Assembly: GCF_016056375.1 (NCBI RefSeq)
Contig: NZ_JAEDAE010000005.1
Location: 124,001 to 188,000 of the forward strand
Origin: Hymenobacter negativus
Lineage (GTDB): Bacteria > Bacteroidota > Bacteroidia > Cytophagales > Hymenobacteraceae
Length of the DNA stretch: 64,000 nucleotides
Direction: 5' to 3'
The notes under the pieces were generated by a model, which made no database searches, was not told the origin of the DNA, and was given only the letters and a program-made list of their open reading frames with translations. Below are positions 1-8,943 of the stretch, in pieces (the first letter of the stretch is position 1; every line of letters begins with the position of its first letter). A program made the translations under genes and the position numbers.

Positions 1-471
1 CTGGGCGAACTTCTCCGGCTTGGCGTATTTCAGCCAATACAGTTGCAGGCCCGAATTCAGCAGGCCCAGGCGCGGCGAGCAAGTGTCGGCCGCGAATTCC
101 TCCGGCGATTGGCCCAGCTCGGCGTAGAACTTGGCCTCGATGTCGGCCGGCATGGGCTTGAGGTAGTTGTAGAGCGGCAGCATGGGCTGGCCGTCGGCCC
201 CCAGGTGCACCCAACTGGCGCCGTAGGCTGTGAAGTTCACGCCCTTCACGGTGTAGTGCGGGTGCTGCCGCAGCTGCTTCCAGTGGTCGAGCACCCACTC
301 CGTGAGGCGGGGCAGGTGGTCGCACACGAAGCCGTCATCGTCCAGCACATCGGTGCAGACGTGCAACTCCTCGTTGATAATCTGCTGGTCCTCGTCAAAG
401 AGAATCAGCTTCTTGTTGGTCTTGCCGATGTCAAAAACGGCATAGACGGTTTTCTTGATGCTCGGATTCAT
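1..471 (-). CDS. FGGY-family sugar kinase, probable rhamnulokinase (N-terminal part, cut by window edge)
   Basis: Translation from the ATG at 471 gives about 157 residues that run off the left edge. The N-terminus has the FGGY/actin-fold phosphate-1 motif (VYAVFDIGKTNKK, residues 9-21), and later ASWVHLG fits the sugar-binding lobe. Family role: ATP-dependent phosphorylation of L-rhamnulose, or possibly fuculose, in the cytosol. The start overlaps the stop of the upstream rhamnose isomerase gene as ATGA, indicating translational coupling in one operon. Rhamnulose specificity is inferred from that neighbour; the sequence seen does not separate rhamnulokinase from other FGGY kinases. Confidence 0.85.
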   Translation of the reverse strand, partial: MNPSIKKTVYAVFDIGKTNKKLILFDEDQQIINEELHVCTDVLDDDGFVCDHLPRLTEWVLDHWKQLRQHPHYTVKGVNFTAYGASWVHLGADGQPMLPLYNYLKPMPADIEAKFYAELGQSPEEFAADTCSPRLGLLNSGLQLYWLKYAKPEKFAQ

Positions 472-1748
472 AGCCCTGTCGATACGCTGTGCTTGCCGCG
501 CTGCTGGATGAGTTTCTCGCGCACACCCTCGGCGCGGAAGGCCGTGAGGGGCCGAATGGCGCCGCCGGCGCGCAGGTAGGCTTCCGATACCAGCGGGCGC
601 ACATCGGTGAGGAAAGCGTCGCGCAGAATTTCCTCGGCGCGTACCACGTCGTTGGCTTCCTGGGCTTCGGCCAGGGCCTCGCGGTCCACGAGCAGGGCCT
701 TGGCGTAGGCCGAGAGGATGTTGTCGACCGATTGCAGGAGGTCTTCCAGCGGGTCTTTCACGTTGTGGCTAGCGTCAATCATGTAGGCCACGGCCTCGGC
801 GGGTACAGATTGGTCGAGGGCGGCGTCTACTAGTTCGTTGAAAATCAGGAACAGCTGGAAGGGCTTGATGCTGCCGGTCGTGAGGTCGTCGTCGCCGTAC
901 ATCGAGCCGTTGAAGTGGAAGCCGCCCAGGCGGCCGAACTGCCGCAGGCGGCCCACAATCTGCTCGATGTTGGTGTTGGGCAGGTGGTGGCCGAGGTCAA
1001 CCAATACCTGCGCCTGTTGGCCCAGCGCCTGGCACAGGGCCAGCGAGGTGCCCCAGTCGGGAATCACCATCGAGTAGAAGTTGGGCTCGTAAGGCTTGTA
1101 CTCCACCAGCATGGTCCAGTCGCTCGGCATGGCCTCGTAAATGGCTGCCAGCGACTCCTGCGTGCGCAGAAACGCGCGGCGCAGGTGCGACTGGCCGGGG
1201 AAGTTGGAGCCGTCGGCCAGCCACACGGTCAGCGTTTTGGCGTCGAGCTGTTGGCCGTAGCGCACGCAGTCGATGTTGTGCTGAATGGCCTGCTCGCGCA
1301 CCGCCTTATCGGTGTGGCTGAGCGAGCCGAACTTGTATGACTGCGTCTGTTCTTTCTGGTCCTGGAAGGTGTTGGAGTTCACCGAATCAATCACCAGACC
1401 TTTTTCCTTTAGTAGTTGCTGCAGGCCGGGAATGTCCTGCGGAATATCCCACGGAATGTGCAGCGAAATGGAGTTCGACGAGCGGTTCAGCGCCTGCAGA
1501 ATGCCCACGTCGCCGATTTTGTCTTCCAGCGTCGCGGGCTCGCCACCGGCTGCGAACCGGCCGAAGCGGGTGCCGCCCGTGCCCAGCGCCCAGCTCGGAA
1601 TCGCCACCTGAAAATCAATCAGCTTCTGGACCACGGCGGGCACATCGGCATGGCGCAGGCGCGGCGAATCGGCCGTATACTGAAACTGAGTTTGGTGCTC
1701 GGCCAGCAGCGGCTGGTTGAGTTCGGCGAGGCGTTGGTCAGAGAACAT
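468..1748 (-). CDS. rhaI: L-rhamnose isomerase, RhaI/TIM-barrel type
   Basis: Converts L-rhamnose to L-rhamnulose in the cytosol. The product is about 426 residues from the ATG at 1748 (MFSDQRLAEL); a TTG at 1793 would add 15 residues that do not look like this family. Visible family landmarks are the sugar/metal-binding TIM-barrel segments WALGTGGTRFGRF, VEYKPYEP, VDLGHHLPNTNIE, GFHFNGSMYGDDDL and MIDASHNVKDPLE. The downstream kinase overlaps it by ATGA. A motif shared with other promoters of the locus lies about 75-90 bp upstream. Assignment to the Bacteroidota/Pseudomonas-type isomerase rather than E. coli RhaA rests on overall resemblance. Confidence 0.93.
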   Translation of the reverse strand: MFSDQRLAELNQPLLAEHQTQFQYTADSPRLRHADVPAVVQKLIDFQVAIPSWALGTGGTRFGRFAAGGEPATLEDKIGDVGILQALNRSSNSISLHIPWDIPQDIPGLQQLLKEKGLVIDSVNSNTFQDQKEQTQSYKFGSLSHTDKAVREQAIQHNIDCVRYGQQLDAKTLTVWLADGSNFPGQSHLRRAFLRTQESLAAIYEAMPSDWTMLVEYKPYEPNFYSMVIPDWGTSLALCQALGQQAQVLVDLGHHLPNTNIEQIVGRLRQFGRLGGFHFNGSMYGDDDLTTGSIKPFQLFLIFNELVDAALDQSVPAEAVAYMIDASHNVKDPLEDLLQSVDNILSAYAKALLVDREALAEAQEANDVVRAEEILRDAFLTDVRPLVSEAYLRAGGAIRPLTAFRAEGVREKLIQQRGKHSVSTGL

Positions 1749-1821
1749 AGTGGGCGAGAGGAATAAGGTCCGGGGTTGGTTGGGTAGATACAAATTACCC
1801 GTTCCCGGAAGGGCGAACTGT

Positions 1822-1838
1822 TCTGGGCTCTCCTGTTT
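1822..1838 (-). promoter_or_regulatory. Weak copy of the locus-wide operator-like motif, upstream of rhaI
   Basis: Read on the minus strand this is AAACAGGAGAGCCCAGA. It keeps the ACAGGAGAG core of the GTRCAGGAGAGTRCCGG motif but only about 11 of 17 positions overall. Its place upstream of the rhaI-kinase operon is what makes it credible. About 30 bp further downstream on this strand a TAATTTG resembles a Bacteroidota -7 box. Confidence 0.4.
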
Positions 1839-1853
1839 TGCGCGGGAAACCTG

Positions 1854-1993
1854 ACGTCAGGCCTCACCCCCGGCCCCTCTCCGAGGGAGAGGGGAGCCAT
1901 GGCGGCGCTGTCGTTATATCCAAACCGAGGCTTGAAAAAAGTCGTCAGTCTCCCCCTCTCCACCGGAGAGGGGCCGAGGGTAAGGCCTGACGT
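1854..1993. repeat. Intergenic inverted repeat (29-bp arms, GACGTCAGGCC...CCCCTCTCC type)
   Basis: Arms at 1854-1882 and 1965-1993 match as reverse complements at 27 of 29 positions, with further CCCCTCTCC/GGAGAGGGG pairing inside. The right arm ends at the stop codon of the GntR-type gene. A related element (same CCTCACCCC-GGCCCCTCTCC core) occurs at 12448-12562, so this is a dispersed REP/MITE-like family. It may also act as a transcription terminator. Confidence 0.8.
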
Positions 1994-3003
1994 TACAACG
2001 ACCCCCGCCGAATCGTGTAAAACGGGTTCTTCACCTTCACGCGCTGCTTTTCCAGCAGCAGCGTCGCGGCCGTTTTGCCCATGGCCTCGAAGTCGGTGGT
2101 AATCACCGTCATATTCAGCAGCTCCTTGAGGGGCGTTTCGTTGAAGGAAATGATGCCGACTTCGCGGCCCAGCAGGTAGCTTGTCTGGCGGATTTTCTTC
2201 ACCAGCTCCACCAGGTCGGTTTCGCGGATTACCACGTAGGCAGTACCGGCCTGCACCACCTCGTTCATGGCGTTTTCAACCACTGAGAACTCCTTGTTGC
2301 GCATCAGGCAGAAGGACCGGAAACCCCAGGGCAATTCTTCCGGGTGGTTAGCGTCGGAAGGCAGCACGAGGACCAGACGGGAGTATTTTTCAAGCAGGTC
2401 TTCGGCTTTTTCGAGGGCGGTGAAAATGTCTTTGTCGAAATCCTGGAATACGCGTAGGCAGTCGTGAGTCAGCTCGGGAATGTCCTTGTCGAGCAGCACC
2501 AGCTCCTGGCTGGGAATCGTGTTCAGAATACCCCGCGAAATGGCCTTGTCGGTGTCCAGCGTGAAGTGGGGCATCACCACGTAGTAGTTATACTTGCCCA
2601 GGTTCTTCTCAATGATTTCCTGAAACAGGTTCACGTTGTAGTGGTGAATCTGCAAGTCGACGGTGGCGCGGTCGCCGAGGGTTTCGAGGAAGGCGTAGTA
2701 GATGATTTTCTTGTAGGAGCTCAGCTTGTTGAATACTAGCAGGATTTTCAACTTCGAATTGTCGCTGGTTTCCACGTAGTAGCCCTTGCCCTGCACCGAG
2801 GTGATAAAGCCGCGCTCGCGCAGCTCGCGATAGGCTTTTTCCACGGTGTCGCGCGCCAGGTAGTGCTCCACGCTCAGCTCGCTGATGCTGGGCAGATGGT
2901 CGCCGTTTTTCAGCACGCCGCGCTCAATGTCCATGATGACCGACTGCACAATCTGCTTGTACTTCGGCGTTTTATCGAGGGGCTTTAGTTGGAGTTGATA
3001 CAT
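1993..3003 (-). CDS. GntR-family transcriptional regulator with sugar-binding-protein-like effector domain
   Basis: About 336 residues from the ATG at 3003 (MYQLQLKPLD); longer starts add a poor-quality tail. Residues 10-75 form a GntR winged helix (KYKQIVQSVIMDIERGVLKNG, then LARDTVEKAYRELRERGFI, then GKGYYV). The remaining ~260 residues resemble a LacI-type periplasmic-binding-protein fold (KILLVFNKLSSYKKIIYYAF, GIISFNETPLKELL). This is the architecture of Bacteroidota GntR regulators next to sugar-catabolic operons. It lies between the isomerase and aldolase genes on the same strand, so control of rhamnose genes is likely but inferred. Whether it binds the repeated 17-bp motif is untested. 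Confidence 0.9.
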   Translation of the reverse strand: MYQLQLKPLDKTPKYKQIVQSVIMDIERGVLKNGDHLPSISELSVEHYLARDTVEKAYRELRERGFITSVQGKGYYVETSDNSKLKILLVFNKLSSYKKIIYYAFLETLGDRATVDLQIHHYNVNLFQEIIEKNLGKYNYYVVMPHFTLDTDKAISRGILNTIPSQELVLLDKDIPELTHDCLRVFQDFDKDIFTALEKAEDLLEKYSRLVLVLPSDANHPEELPWGFRSFCLMRNKEFSVVENAMNEVVQAGTAYVVIRETDLVELVKKIRQTSYLLGREVGIISFNETPLKELLNMTVITTDFEAMGKTAATLLLEKQRVKVKNPFYTIRRGSL

Positions 3004-3190
3004 GCCAGAGAGTGGGCCTGGGGCGGTGATTGCAGGCAGTGTTTCCAAAGGGAAACCCGGTTGGAAGCTGCGGAATTCAGCCGCACGAGAAAAAGAAAAA
3101 AACGAGGCAGCAGGCCGAGGCCTTGCCCCAAATGTAGCCTTTTCGGCAATGCAAGGCGATAGATAGCTCGTGTAATCCGCACAAAAGAAG

Positions 3191-3282
3191 AGCGTCATGC
3201 CGAGCGCAGCGAAGCATCTTTACCGCGCAAATAATTATTTACTGTTGCGGTAAAGATGCTTCGCTGCGCTCGGCATGACGCT
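3191..3282. repeat. Perfect 36-bp inverted repeat, GTCATGCCGAGCGCAGCGAAGC family
   Basis: Arms 3191-3226 and 3247-3282 are exact reverse complements around a 20-nt A+T-rich loop. The same family recurs at 15485-15585, and a degenerate half copy sits near 9732. It occupies most of the gap between the aldolase fusion stop and the GntR start. It can fold into a very strong hairpin in RNA, so it may act as a terminator. No transposase is associated with it. Confidence 0.9.
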
Positions 3283-3306
3283 CCAATTGTTCGTCAAACC
3301 TGACGC

Positions 3307-5415
3307 TTAGCGCACGAAGGCCATGGCCACGCCGCCGTCTACGTTCAGGACGTTGCCGGTGGATTTGCTCAGCGAGCCATCTACGAACACGCGCACGGCT
3401 TTGGCAATGTCTTCGGAAAGCAGCTCCTCGCCCAGCAGGGTTCGCTTGGCGTAGTGGGCGGGCAGTTCTTCTACCGAGATGCCGTAGGCCTTGGCACGGC
3501 CGGCGGCCCAGTCGCCTTCCCATATTTTCGAGCCGCGAAGCACGGCGTCGGGGTTCACGGTGTTCACGCGGATTTTGTCGCCACCGAGTTCGGCGGCCAG
3601 CAGGCGGCTCATGTGGAGCTGGGCGGCTTTGGCGGTGCCGTAGGCCACGTTGTTGGGGCCAGCAACGAGGCCGTTTTTGCTGGCGATGTTCACGATGTCG
3701 CCGCCCAGGCCTTGCTGGCGCAGGATGGTGACGGCGGCCTGGCTCACCAGGAACTGGCCTTTTACCAGCACGTCGTTCAGGATGTCCCAATCGGCCTGCG
3801 TAGTGTCAGCCAGCGGCTTGGAAATCGACAGACCAGCGCAGTTCACGATGATATCAACGCCGCCGAATTGCAGCACACCGGCTTTCAGCGACTCGGCGAT
3901 GCTTTCGGCGCTGGTTACTTCGATGGGGGCGGTGAGGGCGCTGTCCTTGCCGAATTGCTTGCGCAGGTCGGCCTGGGTTTCCTCCAGCCGGTCGCGGTCC
4001 ACGGCCACCACGCAGGCGCCGAATTTCAGCAACTCCTCGCAGATGGCTTTGCCGATGCCGCCGGTACCGCCGGTCACGTAGGCAATTTTGCCAGAAAGGG
4101 CTTTGGGCGGGGCCATGCGCTGCAGCTTGGCTTCTTCGAGCAGCCAGTACTCGATGTTGAAGGCTTCCTGCTCGGGCAGGCCCTGGTAGGTGCTCACGGC
4201 TTCGGCGCCGCGCATCACGTTGATGGCGTTGGTGTAGAACTCGGCGGCCACGCGGGCCGTCTGCTTGTCTTTTGAGAAGGAGAACAAGCCCACGCCGGGC
4301 CACAGGATGATGACCGGGTTGGAGTCGCGCACGGCCGGGCTGTTGGCGTGCTTGCTGCGCTCGTAGTAAGCCACGTAGTCCTTGCGATAAGCTTCGAACT
4401 GCGCTTCCAGGTATGTTTTCACGCTGGCGGCGTCAGACTGCATCACGTCGGCGTCGAGCACGAGCGGACGGATTTTGGTGCGCAGGAAGTGGTCGGGGCA
4501 GGAAGTGCCCTTGGCGGCGAGGCGAGCCAGGTCGTGCGAGTTCACAAATTCGAGCACGCGAGCGTCGTCGGTGTAGTGGCCCAGCATGCGACGCTGGCTG
4601 CTGGCGAGGCCGCGCAGCACGGGCATCACGGCAGCAGCGGCGGCGCGGCGGCCGGCAGCGTCGAGGGTTTGCTCGCGCTTCACGCCACCAAATACTGGCC
4701 CTTTCTTGCCGTAGTTGGCTTCGAGGTAGGTGGCGGCTTGCTCAATGACTTCGAGCGTGTTCATGTACGACTCGTAGCTCGTGTCGCCCCAGGTGAAGAG
4801 GCCGTGGCCGCCGAGGATGACGCCGCGCAGGCCGGGGTTGTCGGCCACGATTTTTTCGAGCTGCAAACCGAGGTCGAAGCCCGGCTTCTGCCAGGGCAGC
4901 CAGCCCATGGTGTCGCCCCAGATTTCGTGCATGATTTGCTCGCCGTCCTTGCTGGCCGCAATGGCAATCAGGGCGTCGGGGTGCAGGTGGTCGATGTGCT
5001 TGAAGGGCAGCAGGCCGTGTAGCGGGGTATCGATGCTGGGCGTGGCGCACTTGGGGTCGAAGAGGCAGTACTCGAACAGGCCCACCATCTCGTCTTCAAA
5101 TTCGAGGCCGCGGTAGCGGTTTTTCAGCTGGTGCAGCTTTTCAACGTAGAGGTTGGCGCAGCCCGAGCGGGTCAGGGTGCCGATGTCGCCGCCCGAGCCC
5201 TTTACCCACATCACTTCGGCGGCTTCGCCGGTCACGGGGTTGGTTTCCTGGATTTTGCAGCTGGTATTGCCGCCGGCGTAGTTGGTCAGGCGCAGGTCGG
5301 CCCCAAGCAGATTGGAGCGGTAGAGGAAAAGGGCTACTTCGTCGCCGGCCAGCTCTGCGGCTTTGGCTTCGTCCCAGAGGTAGCTGACGTGCTGGAAAGT
5401 GAGGGTTTTTTCCAT
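3307..5415 (-). CDS. Bifunctional rhamnulose-1-phosphate aldolase / short-chain alcohol (lactaldehyde) dehydrogenase
   Basis: 702 residues from the ATG at 5415 (MEKTLTFQHV). The N-terminal ~420 residues are a class II (zinc) aldolase/adducin domain with IDTPLHGLLPFKHIDHLHPD and GGHGLFTWG, which carry the metal-binding histidines. The C-terminal ~250 residues are a short-chain dehydrogenase with the nucleotide motif TGGTGGIG, NCAG, and the catalytic Tyr-Lys pair YGTAKAA. Family role: the aldolase splits L-rhamnulose-1-phosphate into dihydroxyacetone phosphate and L-lactaldehyde, and the SDR half oxidises or reduces the lactaldehyde in the cytosol. It is divergent from the rhaT symporter, and the shared 242-bp gap holds two copies of the operator-like motif. 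Confidence 0.95.
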   Translation of the reverse strand: MEKTLTFQHVSYLWDEAKAAELAGDEVALFLYRSNLLGADLRLTNYAGGNTSCKIQETNPVTGEAAEVMWVKGSGGDIGTLTRSGCANLYVEKLHQLKNRYRGLEFEDEMVGLFEYCLFDPKCATPSIDTPLHGLLPFKHIDHLHPDALIAIAASKDGEQIMHEIWGDTMGWLPWQKPGFDLGLQLEKIVADNPGLRGVILGGHGLFTWGDTSYESYMNTLEVIEQAATYLEANYGKKGPVFGGVKREQTLDAAGRRAAAAAVMPVLRGLASSQRRMLGHYTDDARVLEFVNSHDLARLAAKGTSCPDHFLRTKIRPLVLDADVMQSDAASVKTYLEAQFEAYRKDYVAYYERSKHANSPAVRDSNPVIILWPGVGLFSFSKDKQTARVAAEFYTNAINVMRGAEAVSTYQGLPEQEAFNIEYWLLEEAKLQRMAPPKALSGKIAYVTGGTGGIGKAICEELLKFGACVVAVDRDRLEETQADLRKQFGKDSALTAPIEVTSAESIAESLKAGVLQFGGVDIIVNCAGLSISKPLADTTQADWDILNDVLVKGQFLVSQAAVTILRQQGLGGDIVNIASKNGLVAGPNNVAYGTAKAAQLHMSRLLAAELGGDKIRVNTVNPDAVLRGSKIWEGDWAAGRAKAYGISVEELPAHYAKRTLLGEELLSEDIAKAVRVFVDGSLSKSTGNVLNVDGGVAMAFVR

Positions 5416-5498
5416 GAGATAGGTTGCAGATGCGTTAACCGGAATTCGAAATAGGTTTGCGATGGGACAAAGGTGCCGGAAGGGCTTAGGGCCAACAT

Positions 5499-5515
5499 CC
5501 TGCACTCTCCTGCTT
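5499..5515 (-). promoter_or_regulatory. Operator-like motif upstream of the aldolase/dehydrogenase gene
   Basis: On the minus strand it reads AAGCAGGAGAGTGCAGG, 14 of 17 positions matching GTGCAGGAGAGTGCCGG, and sits 84 bp before the start codon of the divergent aldolase gene. It is paired with an oppositely oriented copy at 5581-5597. Confidence 0.6.
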
Positions 5516-5580
5516 ACGGATAAAAAATTGTTACCTGCCCGGCCATCCCCCAAGAGGCCAGGAATCCGGCGTTATTTCGC

Positions 5581-5597
5581 GTTCAGGAGAGCACAGG
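5581..5597 (+). promoter_or_regulatory. Operator-like motif upstream of rhaT
   Basis: Reads GTTCAGGAGAGCACAGG, 13 of 17 matches to the best copy. It ends 61 bp before the rhaT start, the same distance as the copy at 22189-22205 from its gene. Confidence 0.55.
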
Positions 5598-5657
5598 AGG
5601 GTTTGTCCTCACTTACCCGGCAGCTTTGCCGCATACCTTACCATACCGAACGTAGCA

Positions 5658-6746
5658 ATGGCTGTAATCTGGGGAGTTATCCTTCACGCGCTGGGCGGCT
5701 TCGCCTCCGGCAGTTTTTACCTGCCTTACAAGAAGGTGAACGGCTGGGCCTGGGAAAGCTACTGGCTGGTGGGCGGCATTGTGAGCTGGCTGGTGGCGCC
5801 GTGGGTGCTGGGCTACCTGACGGTGCCGCATTTGTTCGACGTGCTGCACCAGGCCGATAATTCGACCATTGCCTGGGCGTATTTCTGGGGCATTTTGTGG
5901 GGCACGGGCGGGCTCACGTTCGGGCTGGCCATGCGGTATCTGGGCCTGAGCCTGGGCATGGCCGTCACGCTGGGGCTGTGTGCAGTGTTCGGCACGCTGG
6001 TGCCGCCGATTTACGAAGGCAAGATGGGCGAACTGCTGGGCACCTCGTCGGGCCGCTACATTGTGCTGGGGCTGGGCGTGTGCGTGCTGGGTATTTTGAT
6101 TTGCGGCCGGGCGGGCTTGCTGAAAGAGAAAACCCTAACCCAGGAGCAGAAGCAGGAATCCATTGCCGAATTCGACCTGAAAAAAGGGCTGCTGGTGGCC
6201 GTGTTTTCGGGCATTATGAGCGCCTGCTTCTCCTTCGGCCTCACGGCCGGGCAGCCCATTGCCAAGCTGGCCGAGGCCAACGGCACCAATCCGCTGTTCG
6301 TGAACAACGCCATTCTGGTCATCATCCTGCTGGGCGGCCTCACCACCAATGCCATCTGGTGCCTTTACCTCAACGTTAAGAACAAGACCTACACCGACTA
6401 TCTGAACCCCTCCTACCCTGCCCTGCGCAACATCGTTTTTTGCGCGCTGGCGGGCACCACGTGGTACTTCCAGTTCTTCTTCTACGGCATGGGCGACAGC
6501 CAGATGGGCGCCTACCGCTTCTCGGGCTGGACGCTGCACATGGCTTTCATCATTGCTTTTAGCAGCATGTGGGGCCTTGTGCTGCACGAGTGGCGCGGGG
6601 CCAACCGTAGCACCATGCGCACCGTCACGCTGGGCATTATCGCCGTGGTGCTGTCCACGGTGGTGGTGGGCTACGGCAACTACCTGGGCTCGCCCGAGCA
6701 TCAGGCCCCGGCGCAGGATACGGCTGCCATCAGCGCCGGGGAATAA
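5658..6746 (+). CDS. rhaT: L-rhamnose/proton symporter
   Basis: Inner-membrane importer of L-rhamnose. The 362-residue product is slightly longer than the ~344 of E. coli RhaT and has about ten hydrophobic segments. The N-terminus (GVILHALGGFASGSFYLPYK, then WESYW) and internal segments such as WGTGGLTFGLAMRYLGLSLG and CFSFGLTAGQPIAKLA are typical of the RhaT family. It is the first gene on the plus strand facing the catabolic operon, and a terminator follows it. Substrate assignment is well supported by both sequence and context. Confidence 0.95.
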   Translation: MAVIWGVILHALGGFASGSFYLPYKKVNGWAWESYWLVGGIVSWLVAPWVLGYLTVPHLFDVLHQADNSTIAWAYFWGILWGTGGLTFGLAMRYLGLSLGMAVTLGLCAVFGTLVPPIYEGKMGELLGTSSGRYIVLGLGVCVLGILICGRAGLLKEKTLTQEQKQESIAEFDLKKGLLVAVFSGIMSACFSFGLTAGQPIAKLAEANGTNPLFVNNAILVIILLGGLTTNAIWCLYLNVKNKTYTDYLNPSYPALRNIVFCALAGTTWYFQFFFYGMGDSQMGAYRFSGWTLHMAFIIAFSSMWGLVLHEWRGANRSTMRTVTLGIIAVVLSTVVVGYGNYLGSPEHQAPAQDTAAISAGE

Positions 6747-6770
6747 CCGTTACGTCCCTCTTCCACCAGG

Positions 6771-6812
6771 AGCCCGGGCCTTGTCGTGATGGATGAGGGC
6801 CGGGCTTTTTTT
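6771..6812 (+). terminator. Rho-independent terminator after rhaT
   Basis: AGCCCGGGCC pairs with GGGCCGGGCT (one mismatch) and is followed by seven T residues. It separates rhaT from the lyase gene. It also argues against an ATG at 6793 for that gene, because that codon lies within the hairpin. Confidence 0.85.
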
Positions 6813-6822
6813 ACAGACCCCC

Positions 6823-8757
6823 ATGAGCCACCGTTACGCTGCTGTTTTTCTGATTTGCGGCCTGCTAGGGGCCGGTTCATCGGCTGCACCACCGGCCGCT
6901 CCACAGGTGCAGGCCGAGCGCCTGGGGCGGGGCGTGGTGGCCGTGGCGCAGCCCGATGGCAAGGTTTTCATTAGCTGGCGCTTGCTGGCAAATGATGCGC
7001 CCGGTGTGGCCTTTGATGTATTCCGGCAAACCGGCACCACAGCGGTCAAGTTGAACAAGAAGACGATAACAGCCGGCACCAACTGGCTGGACGAAGCTGC
7101 TCAAAAGGGTCAGTCGGCTACGTATTCTGTGCAAGTGACCGGAGCCGCTAAAGACGCTACCGACGCTTCGGCCACCACCAAAGTCTGGGCCGACGGCTAC
7201 CTGCGCCTGCCGCTCCAGCCGCCGCCCGGCGGCACGGTGAGCAGCGGCCCCGAAACCAGCCCGTACACCTACACCGCCAACGATGCCAGCGCCGCCGACC
7301 TCGACGGCGACGGCCAGTACGAAATCGTGCTGAAGTGGGAGCCCACCAACGCCCGCGACAACGGCTCGAACGGCATCACCGGGCCTGTCATTCTCGATGC
7401 GTATAAGCTGGATGGCACTCGTCTGTGGCGCATCAATCTGGGCCGGAATATCCGGGCTGGGGCGCACTACACGCAGTTCATGGCCTACGACCTCGACGGC
7501 GACGGCCGGGCCGAAGTGGCCTGCAAAACCGCCGACGGCACCGTGGATGGCGCGGGCAAAACCCTCGGCGACGCTGGCAAGGACTACCGCGCGCTCACCG
7601 TGCCGACGGACGGCGTGCCAGTGCCCAGCCCGAAAGACAGCAAGTACGGCCGCATCCTGGCCGGGCCGGAGTATTTCACAGTGTTCGATGGCCGCACCGG
7701 CGCGGCACTGGCCAGCACACCCTACCTGCCGGCGCGGGGCGAATTGGGCGGCTGGGGCGGCATCGGAGGCAATGGCGGCAACGACCAGTACGGCAACCGC
7801 GTCGACCGTTTCCTGGCCTGCGTGGCCTACCTCGACGGCACCCGGCCCAGCGTGGTGATGTGCCGCGGTTACTACGGCCGCACCGTGCTAGCCGCCTGGG
7901 ACTGGCGCGGCGGCCAGCTCACCTCGCGCTGGGTGTTCGACTCGAAAGACGCCCAAAACCCCTTCTCCGGCATGGGCAACCACGGCCTGAGCGTGAACGA
8001 CGTGGACGGCGACGGCCGCGACGAAATCGTGTACGGCTCGATGGTGGTCGACGACAACGGCACGGGCCTCTTCAGCACCGGCCTGCGCCACGGCGATGCC
8101 CTTCACGTTTCCGACTTCGACCCTGCCTTGCCCGGCCTCGAAGCCTGGGGCGTGCACGAGAACGAGGAGAAGGTGGCAGGCCACGAAAACGGCCCCGGCG
8201 CGGCCCTCTACGCCGCCGGCACCGGCCAGATTCTCTTCTCGAAACTGCCCGGCGAGGACGTGGGCCGGGGCATGGCCGCCGACATCGACCCGCGCCACCC
8301 CGGCGCCGAGCTTTGGGTGAGCAACCCCGAGCTGGGCCTGCTCACCAGCAAAGGCGAGCGTATCGGCCCGTCGCCGCGCACCGTCAACTTCGGCCTGTGG
8401 TGGGACGGCGACCTGCTGCGCGAGCTGCTTAACGACACCCGCGTGGAAAAATGGGATTACCAGGCCGGTCAGCTCACCAAGCTGCTCGAAGGCAAGGATT
8501 TCAATGCCGCTTCCTGTAACGGCACCAAAGCCACCCCCTGCCTCAGCGCCGACCTGCTAGGCGACTGGCGCGAGGAAGTGGTGTGGCGCACGGCCGACAA
8601 CTCGGCTCTGCTCATTTTCAGCACCACCATCCCCACCCAACACCGGCTCGTGACCTTGATGCATGACCGCGCCTACCGTCTCGGTGTGGCCCGCGAGAAC
8701 GTGGGCTACAACCAGCCGCCACACCCCGGCTTTTTCCTGGGCGAGGGCATGAAATAG
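6823..8757 (+). CDS. Rhamnogalacturonan lyase, PL11 family
   Basis: Endo- or exo-lyase cleaving the GalA-Rha backbone of rhamnogalacturonan I by beta-elimination. About 644 residues from the ATG at 6823, which gives a signal peptide (MSHRYAAVFLICGLLGAG). An N-terminal Ig-like domain (RLGRGVVAVAQPDGKVFISWRL) is followed by an eight-bladed propeller rich in calcium-binding acidic loops such as DLDGDGQYEIVLKWE, DLDGDGRAEVACKTADG and DVDGDGRDEIVYGS, the hallmark of YesW/YesX-type PL11 enzymes. It lies downstream of rhaT and upstream of two acetylesterase genes. Endo versus exo mode cannot be told from sequence. Confidence 0.95.
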   Translation: MSHRYAAVFLICGLLGAGSSAAPPAAPQVQAERLGRGVVAVAQPDGKVFISWRLLANDAPGVAFDVFRQTGTTAVKLNKKTITAGTNWLDEAAQKGQSATYSVQVTGAAKDATDASATTKVWADGYLRLPLQPPPGGTVSSGPETSPYTYTANDASAADLDGDGQYEIVLKWEPTNARDNGSNGITGPVILDAYKLDGTRLWRINLGRNIRAGAHYTQFMAYDLDGDGRAEVACKTADGTVDGAGKTLGDAGKDYRALTVPTDGVPVPSPKDSKYGRILAGPEYFTVFDGRTGAALASTPYLPARGELGGWGGIGGNGGNDQYGNRVDRFLACVAYLDGTRPSVVMCRGYYGRTVLAAWDWRGGQLTSRWVFDSKDAQNPFSGMGNHGLSVNDVDGDGRDEIVYGSMVVDDNGTGLFSTGLRHGDALHVSDFDPALPGLEAWGVHENEEKVAGHENGPGAALYAAGTGQILFSKLPGEDVGRGMAADIDPRHPGAELWVSNPELGLLTSKGERIGPSPRTVNFGLWWDGDLLRELLNDTRVEKWDYQAGQLTKLLEGKDFNAASCNGTKATPCLSADLLGDWREEVVWRTADNSALLIFSTTIPTQHRLVTLMHDRAYRLGVARENVGYNQPPHPGFFLGEGMK

Positions 8758-8853
8758 GCCGGACGCGCGGCGGGCTATGCCTAAAGGGGTAAGTGGGGCC
8801 GGATGCCGTCGACAGGCTTATTCTACCGCCTACTGCGCCACCGAGCCCCGGAG

Positions 8854-8870
8854 GTGCAGGTGGGTGCAGG
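8854..8870 (+). promoter_or_regulatory. Operator-like motif upstream of the first acetylesterase gene
   Basis: GTGCAGGTGGGTGCAGG matches GTGCAGGAGAGTGCCGG at 14 of 17 positions, 73 bp before the GTG start at 8944. It suggests a separate promoter after the lyase gene. Confidence 0.5.
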
Positions 8871-8943
8871 ATACCGCCGCCCGCATTTCCTCCAACATTT
8901 GGCTATCGAATACCGCGCTGCTCCTTCTCCATCAAACCCACCC

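Noticed and set aside
4348..5022. Long frames antisense to the aldolase fusion and other real genes
   Set aside because: High-G+C DNA gives long open antisense frames. The opposite strand carries full family motifs and these do not.
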